Positions 53,875 to 62,602 of a DNA stretch of 64,000 nucleotides are shown here, piece after piece. Origin of the DNA: JBKBIP01 sp046297495 (lineage in GTDB: Bacteria > Planctomycetota > Planctomycetia > Gemmatales > Gemmataceae); the NCBI GenBank assembly GCA_046297495.1, contig JBKBIP010000015.1:74593-138592 (forward strand). The letters run 5' to 3'. The position numbers and the translations under genes were made by a program. Positions within the stretch are counted from its first letter, which is position 1, and each line of letters opens with the position of its first letter. The notes below the pieces were generated by a model. That model ran no database searches and was not told where the DNA came from. It saw nothing but the letters and a program-made list of their open reading frames with translations.

Positions 53875-54450
53875 ATGAACCCCTCCGCGAGCAGCGCGGT
53901 CCTCAAGCGTTTGGACCGGGAATTATGGATCATCACAGCGGCGGCGGACGCGAGACACGGCGGCTTGGTGGCAACCTTTGTCAGCTCGGCGTCGATCGTG
54001 GACGAGCTGCCGCGGGTGCTCGTGGGATTGGCCAAACATCATTTCACGTGCGAACTCATCGAACGCAGCCAAGCCTTTGCCATGCACCTGCTGCGCGAGG
54101 AGCACCTCGCTTGGGTGTGGCATTTCGGCATTGCCACCGGGCGGGACGTGGACAAGCTGGCCGGTCTGGACTGGCATCCAGGTGGCACGGGCAGCCCGCT
54201 CTTGGCCGACGCACTCGGTTGGCTGGAGTGTCGCGTCGAAGCCACAATGGATACCGGCGATCGCGTCATTTATCTCGCCGAGGTTCTCGACGGCCAGTTG
54301 GCACAGCCGGACGTTCCCCACCTCACGTTTCAACGTCTGTTCCAGCTAGCGCCCGCGGAGCAACTCCAGCAACTCCGCGCGCTGCACGACCGCGATCGCG
54401 TCACGGACGCCGCCGCCATCCGGGCCTGGCGTCAGGCGCGGGGCGGGTGA
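53875..54450 (+). CDS. Flavin-reductase-like FMN-binding protein
   Basis: Protein of 191 residues with a flavin reductase-like split-barrel pattern: an opening LDRELWIITAAADARHGGLV, then ATFVSSASIVDELPRVLVGL (the segment that lines the FMN site), SQAFAMHLLREEH, and WLECRVEATMDTGDRVIYLAEV. It probably binds FMN and reduces flavin or acts as a flavin-dependent oxidoreductase; the partner is unknown. Cytoplasmic. ATG 53875 is the only good start. A cobalamin riboswitch begins 43 nt after its stop, so it is not controlled by that riboswitch. Confidence 0.82.
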   Translation: MNPSASSAVLKRLDRELWIITAAADARHGGLVATFVSSASIVDELPRVLVGLAKHHFTCELIERSQAFAMHLLREEHLAWVWHFGIATGRDVDKLAGLDWHPGGTGSPLLADALGWLECRVEATMDTGDRVIYLAEVLDGQLAQPDVPHLTFQRLFQLAPAEQLQQLRALHDRDRVTDAAAIRAWRQARGG

Positions 54451-54492
54451 TTCGCTCTTGACAGAAATCCGATTCCCGGCATCATGCGTCGC

Positions 54493-54648
54493 CGCAGGTG
54501 TCAAGGGAAGGCGGTGAAAATCCGCCGCGGTCGCGCCGCTGTGAGTGGCAGGGGGTCTTGGCCCCAGGCGGCACCAGCCACGTCACTGGCTCTGGGAGAG
54601 AGCTGGGAAGACGCGTGTCGCTGCCACGAGCCAGAAGACCTACCTGCC
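54493..54648 (+). promoter_or_regulatory. Cobalamin (B12) riboswitch
   Basis: Matches the cobalamin riboswitch core: P1 strand GCAGGT (54494-54499) pairing with ACCTGC (54642-54647), AAGGGAA, GGTGAAAATCC, GCGGTCGCGCCGCTGTGA (B12 box region), GCCACGTCACTGGC, CTGGGAAGACGCG, and GAGCCAGAAGACC. Just after it, ACGTCG/CGGCGT arms near 54654-54674 could form an expression-platform hairpin. The controlled gene starts at 54877. Confidence 0.93.
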
Positions 54649-54783
54649 ATGAGGACGTCGCGGGGCGGCGTCTCCGGTCATGTCGTCAGGGCCGCGCGGT
54701 TCAGCCCGGCGAAACATTTTCCTATCCATATCACTGATTGACTTTGTTGGGACAAGGAACGTCCGTCTCGAATGGGCGCGGGT

Positions 54784-54828
54784 GGATTCATCGGTTTGTG
54801 CTCGCCAACGGGCGCGAATCGATGAATC
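54784..54828. repeat. Degenerate GTTTCGCG-family palindrome (member d)
   Basis: GATTCATCGGTTTGTGC (54784-54800) pairs with GCGCGAATCGATGAATC (about 54812-54828) with one mismatch and two G-U pairs. It sits between the riboswitch and the gene start, so it may affect leader folding. Confidence 0.6.
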
Positions 54829-54876
54829 TCTGCCGTCATTCCGTTGTCCGCCATCAAAGTCAAGGGGAGTCAGGCG

Positions 54877-55683
54877 ATGAAGGTACGTTTCATCGGCGTG
54901 GGCATGGCGTGGTTGGCGTTGGCGGGATGGACTTGGGCAGGCCCCTACGCGGCGTCGGGGATTCCGGCCAACGATCCCGCCTTCGTCGGCTGGGCGACGG
55001 GGGTGGCCGAGTTGGTGCGCGGGCCGCAAGATATTGCCAATCCAGCCAGCCCACTCGCCAGCTTTGGGTCGGCAGCCAATGCCCTGGGCGCGCCGGGGGG
55101 CACTTTCGATGTGGTCAGTTTGGGGGATGGCGGCTGGATCACCTTGACGTTCGCCAGCCCCATCTACAACGGCCCTGGCCCGGACTTCGCCGTTTTTGAG
55201 AATGGTTTTGGCTTCAATGGCTTGATCTTTGGTGAACTGGCCTTTGTCGAGGTCAGCTCGAACGGCGTCGATTTTTTCCGCTTCCCCTCGGTGTCCCTCA
55301 CGCAGACCGCCACGCAGCTCAGCAACGCCGACGGGATTGATCCGACGGCTATTCACAACTTGGCGGGGAAATTTCCCGCTCGGGAAGGAACCCCCTTCGA
55401 CTTGCAAGATTTAGTCGGCGTGTCGCCGCTACTCGATGTCCATGCGATCACGCACGTGCGCATCATCGACGTGGTCGGTTCCCTCGATCCGCAATATCGA
55501 CGTCTCGATTCGCAAGGGAATCCGATCAACGATCCTTGGCCGACCGACTTCGCCAGCAGCGGCTTCGATCTGGACGCGGTCGGTGTCATTCATCAGACAC
55601 CGGAGCCGTCCGCGCTGGTGTTGTGGGGACTGGGAGGACTGGGAATAGGTTGGACGCGCTGGCGGCGGCGCCGCGCATCATGA
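54877..55683 (+). CDS. PEP-CTERM surface protein controlled by cobalamin
   Basis: Exported protein of 268 residues: signal peptide (MKVRFIGVGMAWLALAGWTWA), a beta-rich extracellular domain, and a C-terminal PEP-CTERM sorting signal (TPEPSALVLWGLGGLGIGWT followed by RWRRRR). The domain has FVGWATGVAELVRG, NALGAPGG, VSLGDGGWITLTFASPI, GPDFAVFENGF and VFENG motifs. A similar DFAVFENG-type domain occurs in cell-surface proteins near B12-related genes in other bacteria (recollection, unchecked). The upstream B12 riboswitch suggests a role in corrinoid capture or response to B12 scarcity (inference). AAGGGGAG 8 nt before the ATG fixes the start; a TTG extension to 54844 is not needed. No BtuB-like gene follows. 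Confidence 0.85.
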   Translation: MKVRFIGVGMAWLALAGWTWAGPYAASGIPANDPAFVGWATGVAELVRGPQDIANPASPLASFGSAANALGAPGGTFDVVSLGDGGWITLTFASPIYNGPGPDFAVFENGFGFNGLIFGELAFVEVSSNGVDFFRFPSVSLTQTATQLSNADGIDPTAIHNLAGKFPAREGTPFDLQDLVGVSPLLDVHAITHVRIIDVVGSLDPQYRRLDSQGNPINDPWPTDFASSGFDLDAVGVIHQTPEPSALVLWGLGGLGIGWTRWRRRRAS

Positions 55684-55694
55684 TGTGAGAAGAA

Positions 55695-55715
55695 CCCCAA
55701 GCCGGCGCCTTGGGG
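55695..55715. terminator. Weak convergent hairpin
   Basis: CCCCAAG / CTTGGGG (7 bp, 7-nt loop) between the ends of the convergent PEP-CTERM and fabF genes. No T-run, so the terminator role is tentative. Confidence 0.35.
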
Positions 55716-55764
55716 GGGCCGAAATCCGCTCCCCAAGGGATCGGCTGGGGTATGGGTCGGTCAC

Positions 55765-57054
55765 TTATAACCCGCGCATCACCAGCGCGCCATTCTGGCC
55801 GCCGAAGCCGAAGCTGGTCGAGACGGCGGTACGCACCGGCACTTCGCGGGCGGTGTTGGGGACATAATCGAGATCGCATTCCGGGTCGGGAGAGGTGAGA
55901 TTGATGGTGGGCGGCAAAGCGCCGTGGTGCAACGTCAGCGCCAAGGCCACCGCTTCCACCGCGCCGGCGGCGCCAATCAGATGGCCGACCATCGACTTGA
56001 TCGACGACAGCGGAATCGTCCGCGCCCCCTCGCCGAAGACGCGCTTGACGGCCTGGGTCTCCATCATGTCATTAAGCCGCGTGCTGGTGCCGTGGGCGTT
56101 GATGTAATCGACATCATGGGGATCGATGCGGGCCTCTCGCAAGGCGGCCTGGATGGCCCGCGCCGCCCCTTTGCCTTCGGGGTGCGGCTTGGTCACCGAA
56201 TAGGCGTCGAAGCTGGAACCGAAGCCGAGCACCTCGGCGTAAATCTCTGCGCCGCGGCGGCGGGCGTGTTCCAATTCTTCCAGGACCAACACCCCCGCCC
56301 CTTCGCCGAGCACGAAGCCGTCGCGCAGCCGATCAAAGGGGCGCGACACTTCGGTCGGCGGTCGCTCCGAACGACTCAACGCCCCCATCGCCGAATACGC
56401 CAACATCAGCAACGGATCGATGCGACTGTCCGCCCCACCAGCCAGTACCACGTCGGCATCATCGCGTGCGATCAGACGGAACGCCTCGCCGACGGCTTGG
56501 GTGCCGGCGACGCAGGCGGTCGTGATCGTGCTATTCGGTCCTTGAATGTTCAGGGCCAGCGAAATGTGCGTGGCCACCATATTGGGCAAATACTTCAAAA
56601 TCCACAGCGGGAACAGCGCCCCATCCCCTTTTTGTCCGAGACAGGTGGTTTGCAGCGTGCCGTGGCCATTGCAGGCTTCCATGAGCAGCGGCGCCAGCTC
56701 GGGCAGGTCCATCGGGATAACGCCGGTTCCCATGACCACGCCGACGCGGTCCTCGTCCTCGCGGCTCAGCTCCAAGCCGCTGTCTTGCACGGCCAGACAC
56801 GCCGCCCCCAGCCCAAAACGGGCCGCGCGTCCCATGATCTTGACCGACTTGCGCTGCTCGTGCGGCAAATACGGCATCACATCGAAGTCCTGGACCTCGG
56901 CGGCGATCTTGACGGGATGCTCTGACGCATCAAAGCCGCGCACCGGACCCACGCCGCTGGTGCCGTTCAAGCACGCCGACCAAAAGGATTCTTTACCGAC
57001 TCCGTTGGGAGCCACGACTCCCAAACCCGTAACGACCACTCGGCGCACGATCAT
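55765..57054 (-). CDS. fabF: 3-oxoacyl-ACP synthase II (KAS II type)
   Basis: Condensing enzyme of fatty acid elongation, 429 residues, cytoplasmic. The ketosynthase triad is complete: Cys in STITTACVAGTQAVGEAF, His in INAHGTSTRLND, and His in SIKSMVGHLIGAAGAVEAV. N-terminal RRVVVTGLGVVAPNG and the C-terminal TSFGFGGQNGALVMRGL are typical of FabF/KAS II. The ACVAG form of the active-site segment differs from the common ACATG, so a related KS of a specialised acyl pathway is possible. No other fab gene or acyl carrier protein is adjacent. The ATG at 57054 (MIVRRVVVTG) is chosen; an upstream ATG at 57066 adds four residues. Confidence 0.9.
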   Translation of the reverse strand: MIVRRVVVTGLGVVAPNGVGKESFWSACLNGTSGVGPVRGFDASEHPVKIAAEVQDFDVMPYLPHEQRKSVKIMGRAARFGLGAACLAVQDSGLELSREDEDRVGVVMGTGVIPMDLPELAPLLMEACNGHGTLQTTCLGQKGDGALFPLWILKYLPNMVATHISLALNIQGPNSTITTACVAGTQAVGEAFRLIARDDADVVLAGGADSRIDPLLMLAYSAMGALSRSERPPTEVSRPFDRLRDGFVLGEGAGVLVLEELEHARRRGAEIYAEVLGFGSSFDAYSVTKPHPEGKGAARAIQAALREARIDPHDVDYINAHGTSTRLNDMMETQAVKRVFGEGARTIPLSSIKSMVGHLIGAAGAVEAVALALTLHHGALPPTINLTSPDPECDLDYVPNTAREVPVRTAVSTSFGFGGQNGALVMRGL

Positions 57055-57486
57055 CACTCCTTCCAAATTTGACGGGGGAAGAGCGATTGATGGTGTTTGT
57101 TATCAAGACGTTGTGGATCGCCAGCTTCCCCAAGAGCCAGCGCGAGCGGTTCCGTCCGAAAGTCGTTCTTTCCAATAGGGAAAAAGATATGGAAGTGAGA
57201 AATCATCGCCCAGCGTTCGGGATCGCTCTGAACCTCGCACTTCCCGTTGTTTCCCCATGCTCTCCAAACCTCCTTTCATCTAACAAAGAAAAATGGAATC
57301 AATCAATAGCGAAAGATGCGACCAGAAGAGAGCAAACCCGCCAGAGAAGCCGATTATTCCAACTTGGATCATGAGGCGGGCGGATGCCTCGTTTAGCGAT
57401 GAACGATGAACGATGAAGATTGGGCCTTCTCGTTGCTGGGCTGCTGCCTGGGAACAAGGAAACCGGGGCACGAGGTTCATCGGTCC
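57055..57486. other. Intergenic gap
   Basis: About 430 bases. It contains a single arm of the GTTTCGCG palindrome family (GGATGCCTCGTTTAGCG, near 57382-57398, no partner arm) and a short ATGAACG repeat. No gene or terminator recognised. Confidence 0.5.
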
Positions 57487-59220
57487 TTAACCGTGGTTGC
57501 GTTTCGTTGATTCCGGCGCACCCGCTGGGAAGCGAACGCGAAACCGGGCGCCGCGCAGCGGTTCGGACTCGATGTCCAGCTCGGCGCCGTGGTGGTCGAG
57601 GATGACCAGGACGAACGACAAGCCCAGGCCCATGCCGGCGCTGTGGCCGTGGTAGAGGGCGTTGCCGCTCTTGGTGGTGAAATGGGTCTCGGTACAGCGG
57701 CGCCGCGTGTCCTCCGTCATGCCGATGCCATTGTCTTGCACTTCCAGAACGATGGCCTGATCTTGGCGGCGGCCGCGCAGAATCACTTCCCCGGTCCAGG
57801 CGGCGGCGTCGATCATCGCTTGCCGGCGGGCGGCGGCGTCGCGCTCCGGGGCTTTGCGGGCCTGTTCTCGCAGATGATTGCGCATCTCGAAGGTGGCGTC
57901 ACGGGCATTGAACAGCAAGTTTTCGATGGCTTGCTGCAAGTGCGAACGGTCGGCCATGAGCGACAATGGCTCATCACCAAGGTCCAGCACTAAATTCAAT
58001 TTCCATTTGTCGCGGGCTAGCTCGCCCCAGGTGCGGTGCAGCTCGCGCAAGAGGTCGTTCAGATCGAGCGTGGTTCGTTCGGGCTGGCTGGGGTCGCGGC
58101 GGACCGTGTGCAGGATCTGCTGCAAACGCTCCGTGACCGTGCCTAGCGTCTGTTGGACTTCCTGTAACATCTGGTCTTGTTCGTGGGACAAACCGTCCGC
58201 TTCGAGACAGCGGCGCAGCAAATCGTTGGGCCGAACCAGCAAGTTCTTGATGTTGTGCGCGTAGGAGCCGGCCATGATGCCGATACTGGCGAACAGTTGC
58301 GACTTCAATTCCAACGTCTGACGCTCGGCGACCTGGGTGGCGAGCTGTTGTTGCAACAATTGCCGTTCGATTTCCTCTTGTTTGAGCTCCGCGTCCTGAC
58401 GGCGTAATTCATTCTCCAAAGCCAGCTTCTCGGCCTGTTCGATCTGTTGTTTGGCCAGCAGCCGTTGCATGGCGCGTTGCCGTTCGCGCTGGAAGAGAAA
58501 ATACGCCCATAAGCCTGTCACGAGCACGGCGGCCAAGGTCAAGAAGCTGACCGTGAGCACGGTGGCCCGTTGCAGCTGCTCGGTTTCTTGCTGGCGGTTG
58601 AAGGTGTGCAATTGATATTCCATGTAGATTTGGGCTGGCAGGTCTGTGCCATCTGGGCCGGGCAGATAGTAGCTATCGATCCCCCCGTCATCAGGCATCT
58701 GGCGAGGCAAGTTGGAATCCCACACTAAAGGAAGCGTGTGATCGTCCGGTCGTCCGGCCGGCGCGGCGTCGTCTTGGTCCAACTGGACTTCCAGGCGATA
58801 GATCACGGGAAACAAGGGCAATTGTCCTTGGTACATCACGGTCGGCGTCCCCAAGGAACGCAGGTGTTCGCGGATTTCCAGGGCCTTGTCGTTGCGCCGC
58901 GAGGTTAGCTCGGAAACCGCGATGTACAACTCGGTCGGAATGTCCACTTGGTCGCGCAGCTTCTGGTCTAGCTCCTGGTGCTGGGCGGCGAGTTTGTGGT
59001 CCAAATCCAGATATTCCTTGACCAGCTCCGGCAACGGCTTGCGAAAGACCACTGCTTCATTGATCCATTCCCGCAGATTGAGCTGGTCGGTCTTCCGCCA
59101 GATGTTGGATTGGTTGTAGAGCATCCACGATAACCAGCCGACCAACAAGAGCAACGTGGCCACCGGCGGTGCCAGACCGCGAATATATTTCCAGGTTTCC
59201 CGGCGCTCGGCCGCAGTCAT
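57487..59220 (-). CDS. Membrane sensor histidine kinase
   Basis: Histidine kinase of 577 residues with two membrane helices: near the N-terminus (LAPPVATLLLLVGWLSWML) and at about 240-260 (VLTVSFLTLAAVLVTGLWAYFLF), enclosing a ~190-residue periplasmic sensor domain of unknown type. A coiled coil (~260-335, rich in Glu, Gln and Leu) leads to a transmitter: H box AGSYAHNIKNLL (note His-Asn-Ile rather than the common His-Glu), N box ENLLFNARDAT, G1 VQDNGIGM, G2 GHSAGMGLGLSFV. It lacks a response-regulator partner in the window. The ligand may come from the adjacent 544-residue periplasmic-type protein (inference). ATG 59220 has CCAGGAG upstream. Confidence 0.9.
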   Translation of the reverse strand: MTAAERRETWKYIRGLAPPVATLLLLVGWLSWMLYNQSNIWRKTDQLNLREWINEAVVFRKPLPELVKEYLDLDHKLAAQHQELDQKLRDQVDIPTELYIAVSELTSRRNDKALEIREHLRSLGTPTVMYQGQLPLFPVIYRLEVQLDQDDAAPAGRPDDHTLPLVWDSNLPRQMPDDGGIDSYYLPGPDGTDLPAQIYMEYQLHTFNRQQETEQLQRATVLTVSFLTLAAVLVTGLWAYFLFQRERQRAMQRLLAKQQIEQAEKLALENELRRQDAELKQEEIERQLLQQQLATQVAERQTLELKSQLFASIGIMAGSYAHNIKNLLVRPNDLLRRCLEADGLSHEQDQMLQEVQQTLGTVTERLQQILHTVRRDPSQPERTTLDLNDLLRELHRTWGELARDKWKLNLVLDLGDEPLSLMADRSHLQQAIENLLFNARDATFEMRNHLREQARKAPERDAAARRQAMIDAAAWTGEVILRGRRQDQAIVLEVQDNGIGMTEDTRRRCTETHFTTKSGNALYHGHSAGMGLGLSFVLVILDHHGAELDIESEPLRGARFRVRFPAGAPESTKRNHG

Positions 59221-59356
59221 GAGAGGTGCTCCTGGCAAGCGGGGGCTGTCAGACCCATTCGGCACGTTGCCAACGCGCCCCACGGAATTTGGTTGTTCCG
59301 TAGGGTGGGCCAAGGCCTACCCTACAATTGGCTATGAACGGTCCCCCTTTCAGGGC

Positions 59357-60991
59357 TTATTCCATCAACGGTTCGTGGCGCATACGCTCGCCACTGAATT
59401 TGTAATCGATGGTCATGGGGGGACATACCATTTCCCAACTGTCCTCGGCGCGACGATCATCGGCGGAGAGCTGCCGCCGAAAGATGCGCAGCACGGCGCA
59501 GGGATAATTACGCCCCTCGTCGAAACAAGGCTGGAGCCAAACCACGTATTCGCCGGTGCCGCTGCGCCGATTGCCGTCGTCGGTGAAGATGGGCGTGGAC
59601 AAGGACCGCAAGCCCCGCCGCAGCTCGTCGGCGTTGGCGACCAAGCGGAGTTGTCCGCCGCCCGCCGGTCGCTGGTAGGCAGCTTCCAAGATATTCTGGA
59701 AAATATCCGCGTACAGCAACACATCATCCGTGGCGCTGGCCGGCAGTCCTTCGTCAGGACCCACCGCGGCGGATGACCATTGGACCGGATTGCGATGGCA
59801 AAAGAAGACCAGCGGTACCGGCAAATCCATGATATTCCAGGCAAAGTCCCGGTCCCGATAGATCGTGTTGAAGCTGATGGCATCGCCATTGACAACCACC
59901 AGCTGACGCACGAGGTCCGGGTTCAAGGCGTAGAGCGTGCGCAAGAAGCGGCGGGCGGGGCGATCCACGGCTGGCAGGATGAGCAATGAGCGCTGCAACG
60001 GCAGGCAGGCCATGGTCTGGATCAGCTCGTGAGCCTTCATGGCTTCGACGGAATTGGGGGTCGCGTAACCGCCGATGCTGTGCATGATCTGATAAAACTG
60101 CACCTGGGCCAAGCCAGCGGTTTTTGTGCGGATTGCCTTGTCGAAGCTATTGGACAAATCAATCGAATAAGGATCGTCCAGCCAGACGGCGGCGTAATAA
60201 GCAGGCGGCACGGCCTCGGGGCCCGCCGCCAGCCAACCCCAGACGCCGAGAATGTCGCCATGAACCAGGTGCGGCACGGCCCCCAGCGGCGCGGCGGTGC
60301 TGCCCAAGGGACGCAATTCGGGCCGCGACCAGATGAAATCGGTCATGGCCTGGACCATTTGGTTATTCGTGAAGCAAAAGCGAAACGTACGCCGCGGATA
60401 TAGATGCATCAGGTCCGTGCGGGTAGCTGTGTCGCTTTCATGTAAGCTCGTCGTGAGATGGACTTGGGCATCGCCCCGCGCCGCGACTTGGTCGGCGGTG
60501 GCCGTGGTCAGCAACAGCAAGGGAGCGGGATACTCCCCCCAATCGTCATGTTCCGCCAAGGCGTTGGCCAGTTCCAAGGCCCGGTCGCTGCTGCCGCCGC
60601 CGAGCATGGCCAACGGCGGCGGGTCGCGCCGCGCCAACTTGTCGAGCCAGTAAGTCGCCGGTGTTTGACTGGTCAGCTTGTACCAGCGAATCCAGAGCTT
60701 GCGCGGGGAGCCGTCGAGCCACAGGGCCACTTCCGGCACGGCGGCCGTCTGAGGGGGATAGGCGTGGCGCAGGTCGAGCCGCAGGTCGGGATGTTCCGTC
60801 CGCAAGTGCTGCAAGCCGGTGATGATGCGCTCCCACGTTGGGCGTGCATTGGCCGGATTCAGCCAGGCGATTTCCTGATCCCCGCTCGGCACTGGCCGGA
60901 CACATGCCAGCCCGAAGTCGCGCAACACCACATACAACCCCACCAAGCTGCCCACCAACACCACTAACCAAGCGATTCGCAACCGGTGCAT
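59357..60991 (-). CDS. Anchored exported protein resembling a ligand-binding (type I periplasmic) domain
   Basis: Protein of 544 residues with an N-terminal anchor or signal helix (AWLVVLVGSLVGLYVVLRD). The middle part resembles a periplasmic binding protein of the branched-chain amino-acid type: LAMLGGGSSDRALELANALA (ss-A-type ligand loop) and LLLLTTATADQVAARG, then RTFRFCFTNNQMVQAMTDF. This is a tentative reading from motif spacing. The remainder is a less clear alpha/beta region. It lies 136 nt upstream of the histidine kinase in the same direction, so it may supply the ligand sensor for it. ATG 60991 has a GAG/GAGG-containing upstream; the frame extension to 61153 is rejected as it overlaps the zwf leader. 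Confidence 0.6.
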   Translation of the reverse strand: MHRLRIAWLVVLVGSLVGLYVVLRDFGLACVRPVPSGDQEIAWLNPANARPTWERIITGLQHLRTEHPDLRLDLRHAYPPQTAAVPEVALWLDGSPRKLWIRWYKLTSQTPATYWLDKLARRDPPPLAMLGGGSSDRALELANALAEHDDWGEYPAPLLLLTTATADQVAARGDAQVHLTTSLHESDTATRTDLMHLYPRRTFRFCFTNNQMVQAMTDFIWSRPELRPLGSTAAPLGAVPHLVHGDILGVWGWLAAGPEAVPPAYYAAVWLDDPYSIDLSNSFDKAIRTKTAGLAQVQFYQIMHSIGGYATPNSVEAMKAHELIQTMACLPLQRSLLILPAVDRPARRFLRTLYALNPDLVRQLVVVNGDAISFNTIYRDRDFAWNIMDLPVPLVFFCHRNPVQWSSAAVGPDEGLPASATDDVLLYADIFQNILEAAYQRPAGGGQLRLVANADELRRGLRSLSTPIFTDDGNRRSGTGEYVVWLQPCFDEGRNYPCAVLRIFRRQLSADDRRAEDSWEMVCPPMTIDYKFSGERMRHEPLME

Positions 60992-61134
60992 AAAGGGGCC
61001 TCGCTCTTTCTTTGGGAACCACGCGCACACTGCCGCCGACCTTCTCCTATATTGTACAGGAGAAGGAAGGAATTCGTCGGTTGTTCCGCCAAGTCCGTGG
61101 GGCACGTGGGCAACGTGCCGAGGAGAATCATTTG

Positions 61135-62592
61135 ATGAATACCACCGCCTCATCCCTCAGCATCGTCATCTTTGGCGCTTCCGGTGATTTGACGGCGCGC
61201 AAGCTGGTGCCGGCTTTGTATCGGCTATTTGATAAAGGCCGACTCAACGGCGACTTTCGCATCGTCGGCGTGGCGCGTTCCGCCATGAATCACGACCAAT
61301 TCCGCGCTCATCTGGCCAGCTCGCTCCGGGAGCAGGCGCCGGAGAAGGAACATCAGCGCTGGGCCGAGTTCGCGCCGCATATTTTCTACCTGGCGGCGGA
61401 TGCTTCTCAGGCCAACGGCTTGACACGGCTACGGGATTGGCTGACGGAACAGGAAGGTTCGGCGGGGGGGAATCGGCTGTATTATCTTTCGGTCAGTCCT
61501 GACTTGTACGCCGGTATCGCCGCCCAGTTGGACGAAACCGGCATGAGCCGCGAGGAGACCGGCTGGCGGCGGCTGATCATCGAAAAACCATTTGGTCGGG
61601 ATTGGCATTCGGCCCGCCAGCTCAATCGAACGCTGCACCAGCATTTCCGCGAGGAGCAGCTCTATCGCATTGACCATTACTTGGGCAAGGAGACAGTGCA
61701 GAACATTTTGATCTTTCGCTTCGCCAACACGCTGTTCGAGCCGGTGTGGAATCACAATTTCATCGATCACGTGCAAATCACGGTGGCGGAAGCGGTGCCG
61801 GTCGGTTCGCGCGGCCCCTACTACGACCGCGCCGGCGTGCTGCGCGACATGCTGCAAAGCCACCTGTTGCAAGTGCTCACGCTGGCGACGATGGAGCCGC
61901 CGGCCCGATTCGCTGCCGACCCGCTGCGCAATGAAAAAATGAAGGTCCTGGATGCCATCCCGGTGTACACCGCCGCCGAGGCCGCTGACAACGTCGTCAC
62001 CGGACAATACGAGGGCTATCACTCGGAAAAGGGGGTGGCCGCCGATTCGACGACCCCCACGTTCGCGGCGGTTCGGCTATTCATCAACAACTGGCGCTGG
62101 CAAGGGGTGCCGATCTACTTGCGTTCCGGCAAATGCATGTCTCGCCGTGTCACTGAAGTGACTATCCAATTTCGCTGCCCGCCGCATTTGATGTTCCCGT
62201 TGCCGCCCGGGGCGACCTTGCAGTGCAATCGGCTGACGCTGTGCCTGCAACCGTGCGAGGGGATTCGCCTGAATTTTCAAAGCAAGGTGCCGGATCAGGC
62301 CGGCGTTCAGCTTCGCCCCGTGGATTTGCGCTTCGACTATCAGGACGCTTACGCCGATGTGCCGATCCCGGAAGCTTACGAACGGCTGTTGCAAGACGCC
62401 TTGGCAGGCGATGCCTCGTTATTCATGCGCGGCGACGAGATCGAGCGCTCTTGGGAAATCATGGACCCGCTGATCGCCGCCACGGAAGACCGCGCGGCGC
62501 CGCTGCCCGCCGCCTACCCTGTCGGCTCGCTGGGACCGGCCCGCGCCGACGAATTCCTGACCCGCGACGGCCGGCACTGGATATTGACATAA
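61135..62592 (+). CDS. zwf: Glucose-6-phosphate 1-dehydrogenase
   Basis: Oxidises glucose 6-phosphate to 6-phosphogluconolactone with NADP or NAD in the oxidative pentose phosphate and Entner-Doudoroff routes; cytoplasmic. The 485-residue product has the N-terminal cofactor motif VIFGASGDLTARKLVPALY, the active-site motif YRIDHYLGKETVQNIL with catalytic His and Lys, RLIIEKPFGRD, and VPIYLRSGKCM. The length matches the family (about 490). ATG 61135 is chosen because GAGGAGA lies 8 nt upstream. The FGGY kinase gene starts 10 nt after its stop, so the two are probably in one operon, feeding 6-phosphogluconate from both sides (inference). Confidence 0.96.
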   Translation: MNTTASSLSIVIFGASGDLTARKLVPALYRLFDKGRLNGDFRIVGVARSAMNHDQFRAHLASSLREQAPEKEHQRWAEFAPHIFYLAADASQANGLTRLRDWLTEQEGSAGGNRLYYLSVSPDLYAGIAAQLDETGMSREETGWRRLIIEKPFGRDWHSARQLNRTLHQHFREEQLYRIDHYLGKETVQNILIFRFANTLFEPVWNHNFIDHVQITVAEAVPVGSRGPYYDRAGVLRDMLQSHLLQVLTLATMEPPARFAADPLRNEKMKVLDAIPVYTAAEAADNVVTGQYEGYHSEKGVAADSTTPTFAAVRLFINNWRWQGVPIYLRSGKCMSRRVTEVTIQFRCPPHLMFPLPPGATLQCNRLTLCLQPCEGIRLNFQSKVPDQAGVQLRPVDLRFDYQDAYADVPIPEAYERLLQDALAGDASLFMRGDEIERSWEIMDPLIAATEDRAAPLPAAYPVGSLGPARADEFLTRDGRHWILT

Positions 62593-62602
62593 GAGAATCA
62601 TC

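Noticed and set aside
54451..54492. Riboswitch acting on the flavin-reductase-like gene
   Set aside because: That gene lies upstream of the riboswitch and ends before it; the riboswitch acts on the downstream gene.
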